From Arthrobacter zhaoxinii (GTDB taxonomy: Bacteria > Actinomycetota > Actinomycetes > Actinomycetales > Micrococcaceae), in the NCBI RefSeq assembly GCF_025244925.1, contig NZ_CP104275.1, forward strand, positions 2,294,001 to 2,358,000: 64,000 bases of DNA, written 5' to 3'. Positions 7,465 through 15,917 of the stretch are shown here, one piece after another (position 1 is the stretch's first letter; each line of letters opens with the position of its first letter). Made by a program: the position numbers and the translations under genes. A model generated the notes under the pieces. The model searched no databases. It worked only from the letters and a program-made list of their open reading frames with translations, and had not been told where the DNA came from.

Positions 7465-8439
7465 TTGGTAGACATAAAAACAACGGAGTCGAGGCGACTG
7501 CTCCGCGAAGGCAAATTGGCTGAGCGTGCCGGCAATATGGGTGAAGCGAGGAACCTCTACCGCCAAGGTCTCATACTCGACCCCAGAGCGTCTCAGGCGG
7601 ACTGGGATCTATTAGAGGAGAACCCCCGCCAGTTCCGGGAGCGCAGGGCGCTCCACGCCCTGCTGGCGATCCGCATTGAAGATATGCACCGCTCGGCTTA
7701 CGCCGAAGCCAAACGAGCACCTCGGGTCACCGAGAACCCGCTTGTTTTCATGTATTGGGGGCAGGGCTTCGACTCCGCCCCCGAAATAGTGCGGGCCTGC
7801 TATGAGCAGGCGAAGCGTCTGCATTCGCCCGACAGCATCGTCTTTTTGGACGACAACAACCTGCATGAGTGGGTGACCCTACCGCAACGCATAATAGATG
7901 TGGCAAGCGTAAGCCGGGCGGCGTTCTCAGACGTCCTGCGTTTCGAACTACTAGCCAAACACGGCGGTGTCTGGCTCGATGCGACGTGTATGGTCATGCG
8001 GCCTATGCAGGACATTTTCCAGCATCTGGTGACTCCGTCTGGGTTCTTCGCGTTCGACAAGGAAAAGCCGGGTCTAATCTCCAGCTGGTTCCTTGCGAGT
8101 AATCCGGGTAGCTACATCACCTGCATGACGAGGGATGCGCTACGGCTGTACTTCGGCGTGTATGACAAGCCGATCACGTACTTCTTCCTGCATCAGATGT
8201 TCGTGTTTATGTACAGATTGGACGACAGGTTCGAGAAACTCTGGGACAAGCGGTCAACCCCTCGCGCCGATCCACGTGCTGTGCACCGGGCATTGCTCAG
8301 GGATGTTGGAGACGTCAATTTAAACGAGTTGCTTGCTGGCAGCTTCGTCCACAAGTTGACGCACAAGAACAAGCCCGAGCTGGTTAGTGAAACCTCGGTC
8401 CAGCAGGCACTTGTCCGCGGCGCCGTCCGTTTCGCTTAG
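7465..8439 (+). CDS. Capsular polysaccharide synthesis-type glycosyltransferase
   Basis: The 324 residues match the Caps_synth / DXD sugar-binding glycosyltransferase pattern: MYWGQGFDSAPEIVRACYEQ, IVFLDDNNLHEWVTLP, then AAFSDVLRFELLAKHGG and VWLDAT, which carries the nucleotide-sugar-binding acid. The first 60 or so residues form helices resembling a TPR-like extension (LAERAGNMGEARNLYRQGL). No membrane segment is seen. The TTG start has AAAGGG at good spacing. Codon use is AT-richer than the neighbours and no other polysaccharide genes are nearby, so it may have been acquired by transfer. The acceptor is unknown; a cell-wall or capsule glycan is likely. Confidence 0.85.
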   Translation: MVDIKTTESRRLLREGKLAERAGNMGEARNLYRQGLILDPRASQADWDLLEENPRQFRERRALHALLAIRIEDMHRSAYAEAKRAPRVTENPLVFMYWGQGFDSAPEIVRACYEQAKRLHSPDSIVFLDDNNLHEWVTLPQRIIDVASVSRAAFSDVLRFELLAKHGGVWLDATCMVMRPMQDIFQHLVTPSGFFAFDKEKPGLISSWFLASNPGSYITCMTRDALRLYFGVYDKPITYFFLHQMFVFMYRLDDRFEKLWDKRSTPRADPRAVHRALLRDVGDVNLNELLAGSFVHKLTHKNKPELVSETSVQQALVRGAVRFA

Positions 8440-8708
8440 AACTGCCGGATGAGCGCTCTCACCCTTCTGGGCGGGGTCCATCCCCGTTAGATCGCAGGCG
8501 GGCAGTATCAAACCTTGAGATCCCGGTCCCAAGCAGTCACGAACGATCCATGCAGGCACAAACCATATGTGCAGGTGACGCGGGCCCGGAACGGTGCATG
8601 ATCTGACTGAACTCGTCTGCCAGACGCACCGGGGCGGTGACACCTGGCTTTCCTCGAGGTCCAGCAGCCTCGGGAGCGGGAGCGCTCCGGGAACGGCTGA
8701 TGAATCCC

Positions 8709-9881
8709 CTAGTTCCCCTTCACATTCACAAGCTGCCGCAGCACGTGCTTCACCGTGACCAGATCCTTCGCATCCGCCATGACGGCGTCGATGTCCTTGT
8801 ACGCCGCCGGGATCTCGTCAATGAAGGCCGGGGTGTCGCGGAACTCAATCCCCTTCATTGCCTTCCGCAGCTGCTCCTGGCTGAAGGTCTTGCGAGCCCT
8901 GGTCCTGGAATACTCCCGACCGGCCCCGTGCGGTGCGGAGTTCAGCGACGGCGCGTACCCCTTGCCTTCCACCACGTACGAAGCCGTGCCCATGGATCCC
9001 GGAATCAGTCCGGGCCGTCCCGGCGAGGCGTCGATGGCGCCCTTGCGGGAAAGCCAGACGTCCCTGCCGTAGTGGTGCTCCACCTCGGTGTAGTTGTGGT
9101 GGCAGTTGATCCGCTCCCGCTCCTGCACGGGCTCCCCCGTCCACGCGCTGAAGCAGGCCACCACCCGGTCCATCATCTCCTCGCGGTTCAGCAGCGCGAA
9201 CTTCTGCGCCCACATGAGTTCGGCAATGTACCGGTCAAACTCCGCGGTCCCTTCCTCCAGATAGGCCAGGTCCCGGTCGGGCAGGTCGATGGACCGCTTC
9301 CCGCAGTAGTTCTGCGCGGCCCAGATGTGCTGCTGGGCGATCTTGTTTCCGACGCCGCGTGAGCCTGAATGCAGGAACAGCCAGACGGCGTCCTCCTCGT
9401 CCAGGGACACTTCGATGAAATGGTTGCCCGAGCCCAGCGTGCCCAGCTGGAGCCGCCAGCCCTTCAGGTAGGCCGCGGGATCAAAGCCGGCGGCAGCGGC
9501 GTCGTCGGCCAGCTCCTCGACGCGGAGGCGGGCCGAGTCGGTGAGGCTGCGGTTGTTGTTGCCGGCCGAAAGCGGAATGGCGTGTTCAATCGCTTCGCGG
9601 AGCACCCGGCGGTTTTTCCCGGCAATATCCGCGGCGGAATGCTGGGTGCGGACGGCAATCATGCCGCAGCCAATATCGACGCCGACCGCCGCGGGGATAA
9701 TCGCTCCCAGAGTGGGAATGACGGAGCCCACCGCCGCACCCTTCCCCAGATGGGCATCCGGCATCGAAGCGAGGTGCGGATAAATGAAGGGCATCCGGGA
9801 GGTCTTGGTGTTCTGTTCCAGAGTTACTTCGTCAATCACACTGGCGAAATTAATGTACTTTTCGTTGACCTTCTGCTCCAC
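8709..9881 (-). CDS. rtcB: RtcB family RNA-splicing ligase
   Basis: This GTP-dependent ligase joins RNA 2',3'-cyclic phosphate or 3'-phosphate ends to 5'-OH ends using manganese. All family motifs are present in order: MPDAHLGKGAAVGSVIP, GVDIGCGM with the metal-binding Asp and Cys, GSGNHFIE, HSGSRGVG, CHHNY, PGSMG, and the guanylated histidine in HGAGR near residue 320. The length (390) is typical of the compact bacterial type. I chose the GTG at 9881 because GAAAGG lies 6 bases ahead; a GTG 21 bases further upstream would add seven residues. No archease or RtcR regulator gene is nearby. Two tRNA-Lys genes lie within 3 kb, but no link is shown. Confidence 0.93.
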   Translation of the reverse strand: MEQKVNEKYINFASVIDEVTLEQNTKTSRMPFIYPHLASMPDAHLGKGAAVGSVIPTLGAIIPAAVGVDIGCGMIAVRTQHSAADIAGKNRRVLREAIEHAIPLSAGNNNRSLTDSARLRVEELADDAAAAGFDPAAYLKGWRLQLGTLGSGNHFIEVSLDEEDAVWLFLHSGSRGVGNKIAQQHIWAAQNYCGKRSIDLPDRDLAYLEEGTAEFDRYIAELMWAQKFALLNREEMMDRVVACFSAWTGEPVQERERINCHHNYTEVEHHYGRDVWLSRKGAIDASPGRPGLIPGSMGTASYVVEGKGYAPSLNSAPHGAGREYSRTRARKTFSQEQLRKAMKGIEFRDTPAFIDEIPAAYKDIDAVMADAKDLVTVKHVLRQLVNVKGN

Positions 9882-9930
9882 GGCCACCCTTTCTAAGTTC
9901 ACTTGCCATCGAAGTTAGCGGGCTTAACAC

Positions 9931-9965
9931 AGAAAGAGGCACATCCCGTGGATGTGCCTCTTTCT
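9931..9965 (-). terminator. Terminator after the MarR gene
   Basis: A perfect 16-base stem, AGAAAGAGGCACATCC with its complement, surrounds a 3-base loop. A/T-rich arms on both sides let it work in both directions. It separates marR from rtcB. Confidence 0.85.
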
Positions 9966-9990
9966 TACGTTCCTGCGTGCACCGCAGCAG

Positions 9991-10509
9991 TCAGCGGCTC
10001 TCCGATGCGGTTTCCGTTGCTTCCGCCGGCTCCGGCAGGATCATGCTTTCGGGCGGAATCGGAAGGCCCGGCACGTCGACGGCGACCTGCCAGCGCGGGC
10101 TGCCCAGCTCGCTGATGACCTTCCGCAGCTGGCTTCGCAGCGCCTCGGACAGCAGCTCACCGCCGTCAAGCAGTGTCCGCTCGATGTTCTGCGCTTCGTG
10201 CAGGGCCTCGGTGCCCTGGGCTGTGATGGTCACCATGTGGCTGCGCTTGTCCAGGTCATTACGCACCCGGCTGACGTGCCCGTGGGTTTCGAGGCGGGCC
10301 AGGGTTTTGCCCATGGTCTGCGCCTGAACGCGCACAAGCTGGGCCAGGCGGGCCTGCGTCATGGGTCCCTGCGTTTCAAGGACACCCAACGCGATGACGC
10401 CTGCGTGGGTCAGTCCAATACTGACCAACCGCTCGTTCCAGGCGTGCTCTACAAGGCGGGCGGCTGTCGACAACAGGCGACCGGTGGGCCAGCGCTCCAT
10501 ATCCGGCAT
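9991..10509 (-). CDS. MarR family transcriptional regulator
   Basis: This 172-residue winged-helix regulator starts MPDMERWPTGRLLSTAARL and is preceded by GAGGAAGAG at good spacing. The DNA-binding part is GPMTQARLAQLVRVQAQTMG, followed by the wing DLDKRSHMVTITAQG. The last 30 or so residues form a Pro/Glu-rich tail absent from the core family. There is no cysteine, so it is not an OhrR-type thiol sensor despite facing the bcp peroxiredoxin gene. A GCAAAC/GTTTGC inverted repeat in the shared intergenic region could be its operator. Confidence 0.9.
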   Translation of the reverse strand: MPDMERWPTGRLLSTAARLVEHAWNERLVSIGLTHAGVIALGVLETQGPMTQARLAQLVRVQAQTMGKTLARLETHGHVSRVRNDLDKRSHMVTITAQGTEALHEAQNIERTLLDGGELLSEALRSQLRKVISELGSPRWQVAVDVPGLPIPPESMILPEPAEATETASESR

Positions 10510-10544
10510 AAAATAAAACTCTTCCTCTAGGCTTCGGATCCCGC

Positions 10545-10561
10545 GCAAACAGTAAGTTTGC
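10545..10561. promoter_or_regulatory. Candidate MarR operator between marR and bcp
   Basis: GCAAAC and GTTTGC form a perfect 6-base inverted repeat around AGTAA. It lies 36 bases upstream of the MarR start and 100 bases upstream of bcp. Confidence 0.45.
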
Positions 10562-10660
10562 TGATTGCGTGCCGATCCACAGTCTAGGATAGCCACCGCG
10601 CGTGGGAATGTCGCGTTTTGACGCACCCGGCCGCGAAATCGAGACCAAGGAGAGACCTTC

Positions 10661-11128
10661 ATGCCCCGCCTTAGCCCAGACGAAACCGCACCGGAATTCG
10701 TCCTTCCCGCCGCAGACGGAACCACCGTGTCATTGGCGGATCTGCGCGGCAGCAGCACCATCGTCTACTTCTACCCGGCTGCGGCAACCCCGGGCTGCAC
10801 CAAGGAGGCCTGCGACTTCCGTGACAACCTGAACAGCCTCAAAGGCGCCGGCTACACCGTCCTGGGCATCTCCCCCGACCCGGTGGAAAAGCTGGAAAAG
10901 TTCGCGGCCTCCGAAAACCTGAACTTCCCGCTGCTCTCCGACGCGGACCACGCGGTGGCCGAGGCCTATGGCGCGTGGGGCGAGAAGAAGAACTACGGCC
11001 GCACCTATGAAGGACTGATCCGATCCACCGTGGTGGTGGACCCCGAGGGCAAGGTCTCCGTCGCCCAGTACAACGTCAAAGCCACCGGGCACGTGGCCAA
11101 GCTCCGTCGTGATCTGGGGCTTGACTAA
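10661..11128 (+). CDS. bcp: Thioredoxin-dependent thiol peroxidase (PrxQ/BCP)
   Basis: This peroxiredoxin reduces hydrogen peroxide and organic hydroperoxides in the cytoplasm with thioredoxin as donor. The peroxidatic and resolving cysteines are seen five residues apart in ATPGCTKEACDFRD, as in atypical two-cysteine PrxQ enzymes. APEFVLPAADG near the N-terminus and RSTVVVDPEGKV are also typical. The length of 155 is normal. AAGGAGAG precedes the ATG at good spacing. It is divergent from the MarR gene and followed by tRNA-Leu. Confidence 0.96.
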   Translation: MPRLSPDETAPEFVLPAADGTTVSLADLRGSSTIVYFYPAAATPGCTKEACDFRDNLNSLKGAGYTVLGISPDPVEKLEKFAASENLNFPLLSDADHAVAEAYGAWGEKKNYGRTYEGLIRSTVVVDPEGKVSVAQYNVKATGHVAKLRRDLGLD

Positions 11129-11186
11129 CCTCGGGTAGACTAAAACCGGTTTCCCGCAGCCGGCCGAAAAGCCGGCAGGGAAAACG

Positions 11187-11268
<82 letters not shown>

Positions 11269-11277
11269 CTGAATAGT

Positions 11278-11307
11278 AAAAGCCCCGGTCTTCGGACCGG
11301 GGCTTTT
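11278..11307 (+). terminator. Terminator of tRNA-Leu
   Basis: AAAAGCCCCGGTC and GACCGGGGCTTTT form a 13-base stem with a TTCG loop, followed by more T residues. Confidence 0.9.
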
Positions 11308-11509
11308 TTCGTGCCCGGATAAATCACCTCCCGCCCGGGGACGTGACCAAATCGTGACCACGCCGACGGTGATCAATGTCACGTAACAGAAACACTTCCC
11401 CATTAGGCTCTGTCCATACGTTTGTGTCCAAAGGACGCATCCGGGCCGGCTTTCCGGCCGCAGGCACCACTCGCTTAGCGTTTATCCGCCCTTGAGGAGT
11501 ACCCAAAAC

Positions 11510-13204
11510 ATGTTCCCAGCAGACAGCGTCCGGAAAGGCCGGTCCGCGAAAAACCGCGCGTCCGCCCTTACCGCCGGCCTTGCCCTGAGCGCACTCGTGC
11601 TCTCCGGCTGCGCCCAAAGCAACCGCGAGGAAGGGGCCGACAGCGGCTCCGAGGGCGTGGACGGCACCTTTGTGTTTGCCGCCTCGTCCGACCCGAAGTC
11701 CCTTGACCCGGCCTTCGCCTCCGACGGCGAAACCTTCCGCGTCAGCCGCCAGATGTTCGAGGGTCTTGTCGGCACCGAGCCCGGCACCGCGGACCCGGCA
11801 CCCCTGCTGGCGAAGTCATGGGAGTCTTCCGAAGACGGCATGACCTACACCTTCGAACTCGAAGAAGGCGTCAAGTTCCATGACGGCACCGATTTCAACG
11901 CCGAAGCCGTCTGCGCCAACTTCGACCGCTGGTACAACTTCAGCGGCATCCAGCAGGCCGAAAGCCAGGCCTACTACTACGGCATGCTCTTCAAGGGATT
12001 CTCCGACAACCCCGAAGCCGCCACCTACAAGTCCTGCGAAGCCTCCTCGGATTCCCAGGCCGTGGTCACCCTGAACAAGCCGTTCGCCGGCTTCGTTGCA
12101 GCCCTCTCGCTGCCTGCCTTCAGCATGCAGAGCCCGGCGGCCCTGGAGGAATTCGGCGCCAACGAGTCCTCCGGCACGGCCGAAGCCCCGGAGCTGACCG
12201 AATACGCCAAGGGCCACCCGACCGGCACCGGTCCCTACAAGTTCGACGGCTGGGATGTGGGCAACCAGATCACCCTCTCGGCGAACGAGGACTACTGGGG
12301 CGGCGGCGAACCCCAGGTCACCGACATCATCTTCCGCGTGATCGACGATCCGCAGGCCCGCCGCCAGTCCCTGGAATCCGGCGACATTGACGGCTACGAC
12401 CTCGTGGCCCCGGCCGACACCCAGTCCCTGGCCGACGCCGGGTTCAAGGTGGTCCCCCGCGATCCCTTCACCATCCTCTACCTGGGCATGAACCAGCAGG
12501 TGAAGGAGCTGGCTGATCCCAAGGTCCGCCAGGCCATCGCCCATGCCATCGACAAGGAAGCCCTGGTCAGCCAGACCCTGCCCGAGGGCACCAAGGTGGC
12601 CACCCAGTTCATTCCCGACGTCGTCAACGGCTACAACGAAGACGTCACCACGTATGAGTACGACCCCGAGAAGGCCAAGGCTCTGCTGGCAGAGGCCGGC
12701 TACCCGGACGGCTTCAGCGTGGACTTCAACTACCCCACCGGCGTCTCCCGTCCGTACATGCCCACCCCCGAGCAGGTCTTCACCAACCTGAGCGCCCAGC
12801 TGGGCGAGGTAGGCATCACGGTCAACGAGCAGCCGAACAAGTGGTCCCCGGATTATCTGGACCGGGTCCAGGCAGGGTCGGACCACGGCCTGCACCTGCT
12901 GGGCTGGACGGGTGACTACAACGACACGGACAACTTCGTAGGCGTGTTCTTCGGTCAGGAAAAGCCGGAGTTCGGCTTCAACAACCCGGAGATCTTCGCC
13001 GCCCTCGAAGAGGCCCGCCAGGTTTCCACCCTCGAAGAGCAGACCCCGCTCTACGAGCAGATCAATGAGGACATCGCCAAGTTCGTGCCGGCCGTTCCGC
13101 TGGCCCACCCGGCACCGTCGCTCGCGTTCTCCGAACGGGTGGAGTCCTACCCGGCCAGCCCGGTGAGCGACGAAGTCTTCAGCGACATCAAGCTCACCAA
13201 GTAA
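11510..13204 (+). CDS. ABC transporter substrate-binding lipoprotein (family 5, peptide type)
   Basis: This is the extracellular solute-binding protein of a peptide/nickel-type ABC importer, 564 residues. The ATG is preceded by TTGAGGAG. A signal peptide ends in the lipobox LVLSGC with Cys34 as the lipidated residue. Family 5 features include FVFAASSDPKSLDPAFASDG, YTFELEEGVKFHDGTDFNAEA, GTGPYKFDGW, and VRQAIAHAIDKEALV. The two permease genes follow after 100 bases. It is clearly paralogous to the lipoprotein at 17752, with matching order and a C-terminus YPASPVSDEVFSDIKLT. The ligand is probably a peptide or similar molecule; sequence alone does not define it. Confidence 0.95.
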   Translation: MFPADSVRKGRSAKNRASALTAGLALSALVLSGCAQSNREEGADSGSEGVDGTFVFAASSDPKSLDPAFASDGETFRVSRQMFEGLVGTEPGTADPAPLLAKSWESSEDGMTYTFELEEGVKFHDGTDFNAEAVCANFDRWYNFSGIQQAESQAYYYGMLFKGFSDNPEAATYKSCEASSDSQAVVTLNKPFAGFVAALSLPAFSMQSPAALEEFGANESSGTAEAPELTEYAKGHPTGTGPYKFDGWDVGNQITLSANEDYWGGGEPQVTDIIFRVIDDPQARRQSLESGDIDGYDLVAPADTQSLADAGFKVVPRDPFTILYLGMNQQVKELADPKVRQAIAHAIDKEALVSQTLPEGTKVATQFIPDVVNGYNEDVTTYEYDPEKAKALLAEAGYPDGFSVDFNYPTGVSRPYMPTPEQVFTNLSAQLGEVGITVNEQPNKWSPDYLDRVQAGSDHGLHLLGWTGDYNDTDNFVGVFFGQEKPEFGFNNPEIFAALEEARQVSTLEEQTPLYEQINEDIAKFVPAVPLAHPAPSLAFSERVESYPASPVSDEVFSDIKLTK

Positions 13205-13304
13205 CACCCCGCTGAGGCCGGGGACCCCGCGGGGTTCCCGGCCTCCTACGCGCCTCGTCTTTTCCTCCCCAGATCCTCCAGCCTCCCGCTGGGAAAGGAC
13301 ACTC

Positions 13305-14309
13305 GTGCTACGAGTCATCGGCAAACGCCTTCTTATGCTGATCCCCACCCTGATCGGCCTCTCGATCCTGCTGTTCCTGTGGGTCCGCAACCTGCCCGGC
13401 GGCCCGGCAACCGCGTTGCTCGGCGACAAGGCGTCCCCGGAAGCCATCGCCAACATCAACAAGGCCTACGGATTCGACCGCCCCCTGATCGAGCAGTACT
13501 TCACCTACGTCGGCAAACTCCTCCAGGGAGACTTCGGCACCTCCATCGTCACCGGACGCCCCGTGCTCGAGGAGTTCGCCACCCGCTTCCCCGCCACGGT
13601 GGAGCTGGCCGTTGTCGCCCTCATTTTCGCGATCGGCATCGGTATTCCGCTGGGTTATCTCGCAGCCAGCCACTACGGACGCTTCTGGGACCACTCCTCC
13701 GTGGTGCTGTCCCTGATCGGCATCACCGTCCCCGTGTTCTTCCTGGCCTTCATCCTCAAGTGGGTACTGGCCATCCAGCTGGGCTGGTTCCCCACCGACG
13801 GGCGCCAGGATCCACGCATCAACGCCACACACGTCACCGACTTCTACGTCCTGGACGGGCTCCTCACCCGGGAATGGGACGCGTCCTGGGACGCCATCCT
13901 GCACCTGGTGCTTCCCGCCATCGCGCTGGGCACCATTCCGCTGGCAATCATCGTGCGCATCACCCGGGCCTCGGTCCTGGAGGTCCAGGGCGCTGACTAC
14001 GTCCGCACCGCCCGGGCCAAGGGTCTGATGGAAAAGACCATCCGCGGCCGGTTTGTGCTGCGCAACGCCATGCTGCCGGTGACCACCACTATCGGCCTGC
14101 AGACGGGCCTGCTGATTTCCGGTGCAGTGCTGACGGAGACGGTCTTCGCCTTCAGCGGCATCGGGAGGTTCCTGAGGGACGCGATTTTCGCCCTCGACTA
14201 TCCCGTCCTGCAGGGATTCATTGTCTTCATCGCCGTGGCCTACTCACTGATCAACCTGATCGTTGATGTGTCCTACGGCTTCATCGATCCAAGGGTGCGT
14301 GTCCAGTGA
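13305..14309 (+). CDS. ABC transporter permease, DppB/OppB type
   Basis: This is the first inner-membrane subunit of the peptide-type importer, 334 residues. It starts at GTG with AAAGGA ahead, MLRVIGKRLLMLIPTLIGLS, the usual first membrane helix of DppB proteins. Further hydrophobic segments follow, and the EAA-type loop that contacts the ATPase is visible as ADYVRTARAKGLMEKTIRGR near residues 228-247. Its stop overlaps the start of the next permease gene by four bases, so the two are translationally coupled. Confidence 0.95.
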   Translation: MLRVIGKRLLMLIPTLIGLSILLFLWVRNLPGGPATALLGDKASPEAIANINKAYGFDRPLIEQYFTYVGKLLQGDFGTSIVTGRPVLEEFATRFPATVELAVVALIFAIGIGIPLGYLAASHYGRFWDHSSVVLSLIGITVPVFFLAFILKWVLAIQLGWFPTDGRQDPRINATHVTDFYVLDGLLTREWDASWDAILHLVLPAIALGTIPLAIIVRITRASVLEVQGADYVRTARAKGLMEKTIRGRFVLRNAMLPVTTTIGLQTGLLISGAVLTETVFAFSGIGRFLRDAIFALDYPVLQGFIVFIAVAYSLINLIVDVSYGFIDPRVRVQ

Positions 14310-15250
14310 GTACTACTCTGCCTCCCGCAGCGGGCGGGTCCGTCCTCCCCGAAGGGGCTCCCACAGCGAAGCCGGCCACCGGCAGCGGCATGTGGAAAGA
14401 CGCCTTCCGCCGGCTGCGCCGCAACCCGGCGGCCATTGCCGGCGCCGTCATTGTGGGTCTGTTCATCCTGGTCTCCATCCTCGCCCCGCTGCTTGCCCCG
14501 TACGGCGGCAACGACCTGCCCGGCCGCACCAACATCACCCCGACCAGCATTCCCGGTCCGGGCGACATTGACGGCTATCCCCTGGGCCTGGACCGGTTCG
14601 GCGGCGACGTCCTTTCCAAACTTCTCTGGGGTGCACGGGCGTCCCTGATCATCGGTGTTGTCTCCACCGCTCTCGGCCTGGCCGGCGGCGTGCTGCTCGG
14701 CGTCATTGCCGGCGGCCTGGGCGGCTGGGTGGACAGCGTGATCATGCGCTTCGTCGACATCCTGCTCTCGGTTCCGAACCTGCTGCTGGCCGTGAGCATC
14801 GCGGCCCTGCTGGGACAGAATGCCGCCGCCGTCATGATCGCCATCGGTGTCTCACAGGTGCCCATCTTTGCCCGGCTCCTGCGCTCGTCGATGATTTCCC
14901 AGCGCAGCGCGGACTACATCCTGTCCGCCCAGACGCTGGGGCTGAGCCGGCGCACCATCACCATGAGCCACCTGCTGCCCAACAGCATGGGCCCGGTGAT
15001 TGTCCAGGCGACCCTGACCCTGGCGACGGCGGTCATTGACGCCGCTGCGCTGTCCTTCCTGGGGCTCGGCGGCGGCCTGCCGCAGACCGCCGAGTGGGGC
15101 CGGATGCTGACCTACGCCCAGGCCGAACTGGGTGTGGCTCCGCAGCTAGCCTTCCTGCCGGGTATCTGCATTGCGGTGACCGCGCTTGGCTTCACCCTGC
15201 TGGGCGAGTCCCTGCGCGAGGCGCTGGATCCCAAGACCCGGCGGAAGTAA
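14306..15250 (+). CDS. ABC transporter permease, DppC/OppC type
   Basis: This is the second membrane subunit of the importer, 314 residues. The GTG start overlaps the previous stop codon. A Pro-rich cytoplasmic N-terminus leads to the DppC motif AFRRLRRNPAAIAGAVIVGL and then to YPLGLDRFGGDVLSKLLWGA, typical of the family. The ATPase-contact loop is SADYILSAQTLGLSRRTITM. No ATPase gene follows on this strand; the fused ATPase is encoded on the opposite strand at 15917-17626. Confidence 0.95.
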   Translation: MSTTLPPAAGGSVLPEGAPTAKPATGSGMWKDAFRRLRRNPAAIAGAVIVGLFILVSILAPLLAPYGGNDLPGRTNITPTSIPGPGDIDGYPLGLDRFGGDVLSKLLWGARASLIIGVVSTALGLAGGVLLGVIAGGLGGWVDSVIMRFVDILLSVPNLLLAVSIAALLGQNAAAVMIAIGVSQVPIFARLLRSSMISQRSADYILSAQTLGLSRRTITMSHLLPNSMGPVIVQATLTLATAVIDAAALSFLGLGGGLPQTAEWGRMLTYAQAELGVAPQLAFLPGICIAVTALGFTLLGESLREALDPKTRRK

Positions 15251-15277
15251 CCGGGAGCGGCATGCCGCTGCAAACAG

Positions 15278-15317
15278 CAGAAGGGCCTTCCCTGGAATTC
15301 CAGGGAAGGCCCTTCTG
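15278..15317. terminator. 40-base perfect palindrome between convergent genes
   Basis: The sequence is a perfect palindrome of 40 bases centred on GGAATTCC, with arms beginning CAGAAGGGCCTTCCC. It lies 28 bases after the permease stop and 46 bases before the end of the convergent TPR gene. It probably serves both as a terminator, though there is no long T run. Confidence 0.7.
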
Positions 15318-15362
15318 TGTTGGTGCACCGGGCGTTTCCGGCCCGGCAGCAATCCTGTGCGT

Positions 15363-15917
15363 TCAGGCGCGACCGGTACCGCCGTCGTCGCCGTCCCCGT
15401 CGAGTGACGCCAGGTAATCCGCGTTGCCGTGCAGTGCCGGCAGATACCGCTCCAGGTCCTCCGAGGAGACATTCTCCGCGAGCAGGACCAGCAGACCGGC
15501 GAGCGCCGTGTTCGCCTTGCCCGCGGCATGCAGGCTCAGTGCCTCGAAGACGCCCAGCGACACCGACCCGGGGAAGGCACGCCGGGCGCCGGCAAACACC
15601 GCCAGGGACTCCTCGGTGCGCCCGAGCAGCCGGAGAGTGCTGCCGTACTGGAGGTAGCAGCGCCGCAGCACGTCCCCCTCCAGTCCCAGCGCCAGCGCCT
15701 GTTCGTAGAATCCGGCAGCCGTTTCCTCTTCGCCGGCGGTGTCATAGGCGCCGCCGACTTCATAGAGCACCCGGGGGTTGCCCGGGTGCCGGTGATGGAC
15801 CTCGAGCAGCGCAGCAATGGTCGGCGCCATGTCCTCCCGGTTCCGGACGGACAACAGCTCCCGCAGTTCGGCTTCCAGTTCCGCTTCGGCGCCCGCCTGC
15901 ACTGAGCCGCCCGTCAT
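15363..15917 (-). CDS. Tetratricopeptide-repeat protein
   Basis: A 184-residue cytoplasmic protein with TPR-like helices: IAALLEVHHRHPGNPRVLYE, TAAGFYEQALALGLEGDVLR, and TEESLAVFAGARRAFPGSVS. TPR folds mediate protein contacts; the partner is unknown. The ATG overlaps the stop codon of the upstream ATPase gene (TAATG), so it is translated in the same operon. A link to the importer is possible but unproven. Confidence 0.85.
   Translation of the reverse strand: MTGGSVQAGAEAELEAELRELLSVRNREDMAPTIAALLEVHHRHPGNPRVLYEVGGAYDTAGEEETAAGFYEQALALGLEGDVLRRCYLQYGSTLRLLGRTEESLAVFAGARRAFPGSVSLGVFEALSLHAAGKANTALAGLLVLLAENVSSEDLERYLPALHGNADYLASLDGDGDDGGTGRA

Noticed and set aside
7082..7483. Minus-strand frame across the poly-C tract
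   Set aside because: It encodes a Gly run from the homopolymer and has no start signal or family features.
8440..8708. Possible gene between the glycosyltransferase and rtcB
   Set aside because: Only short or low-complexity frames are found and no start signal; treated as non-coding.
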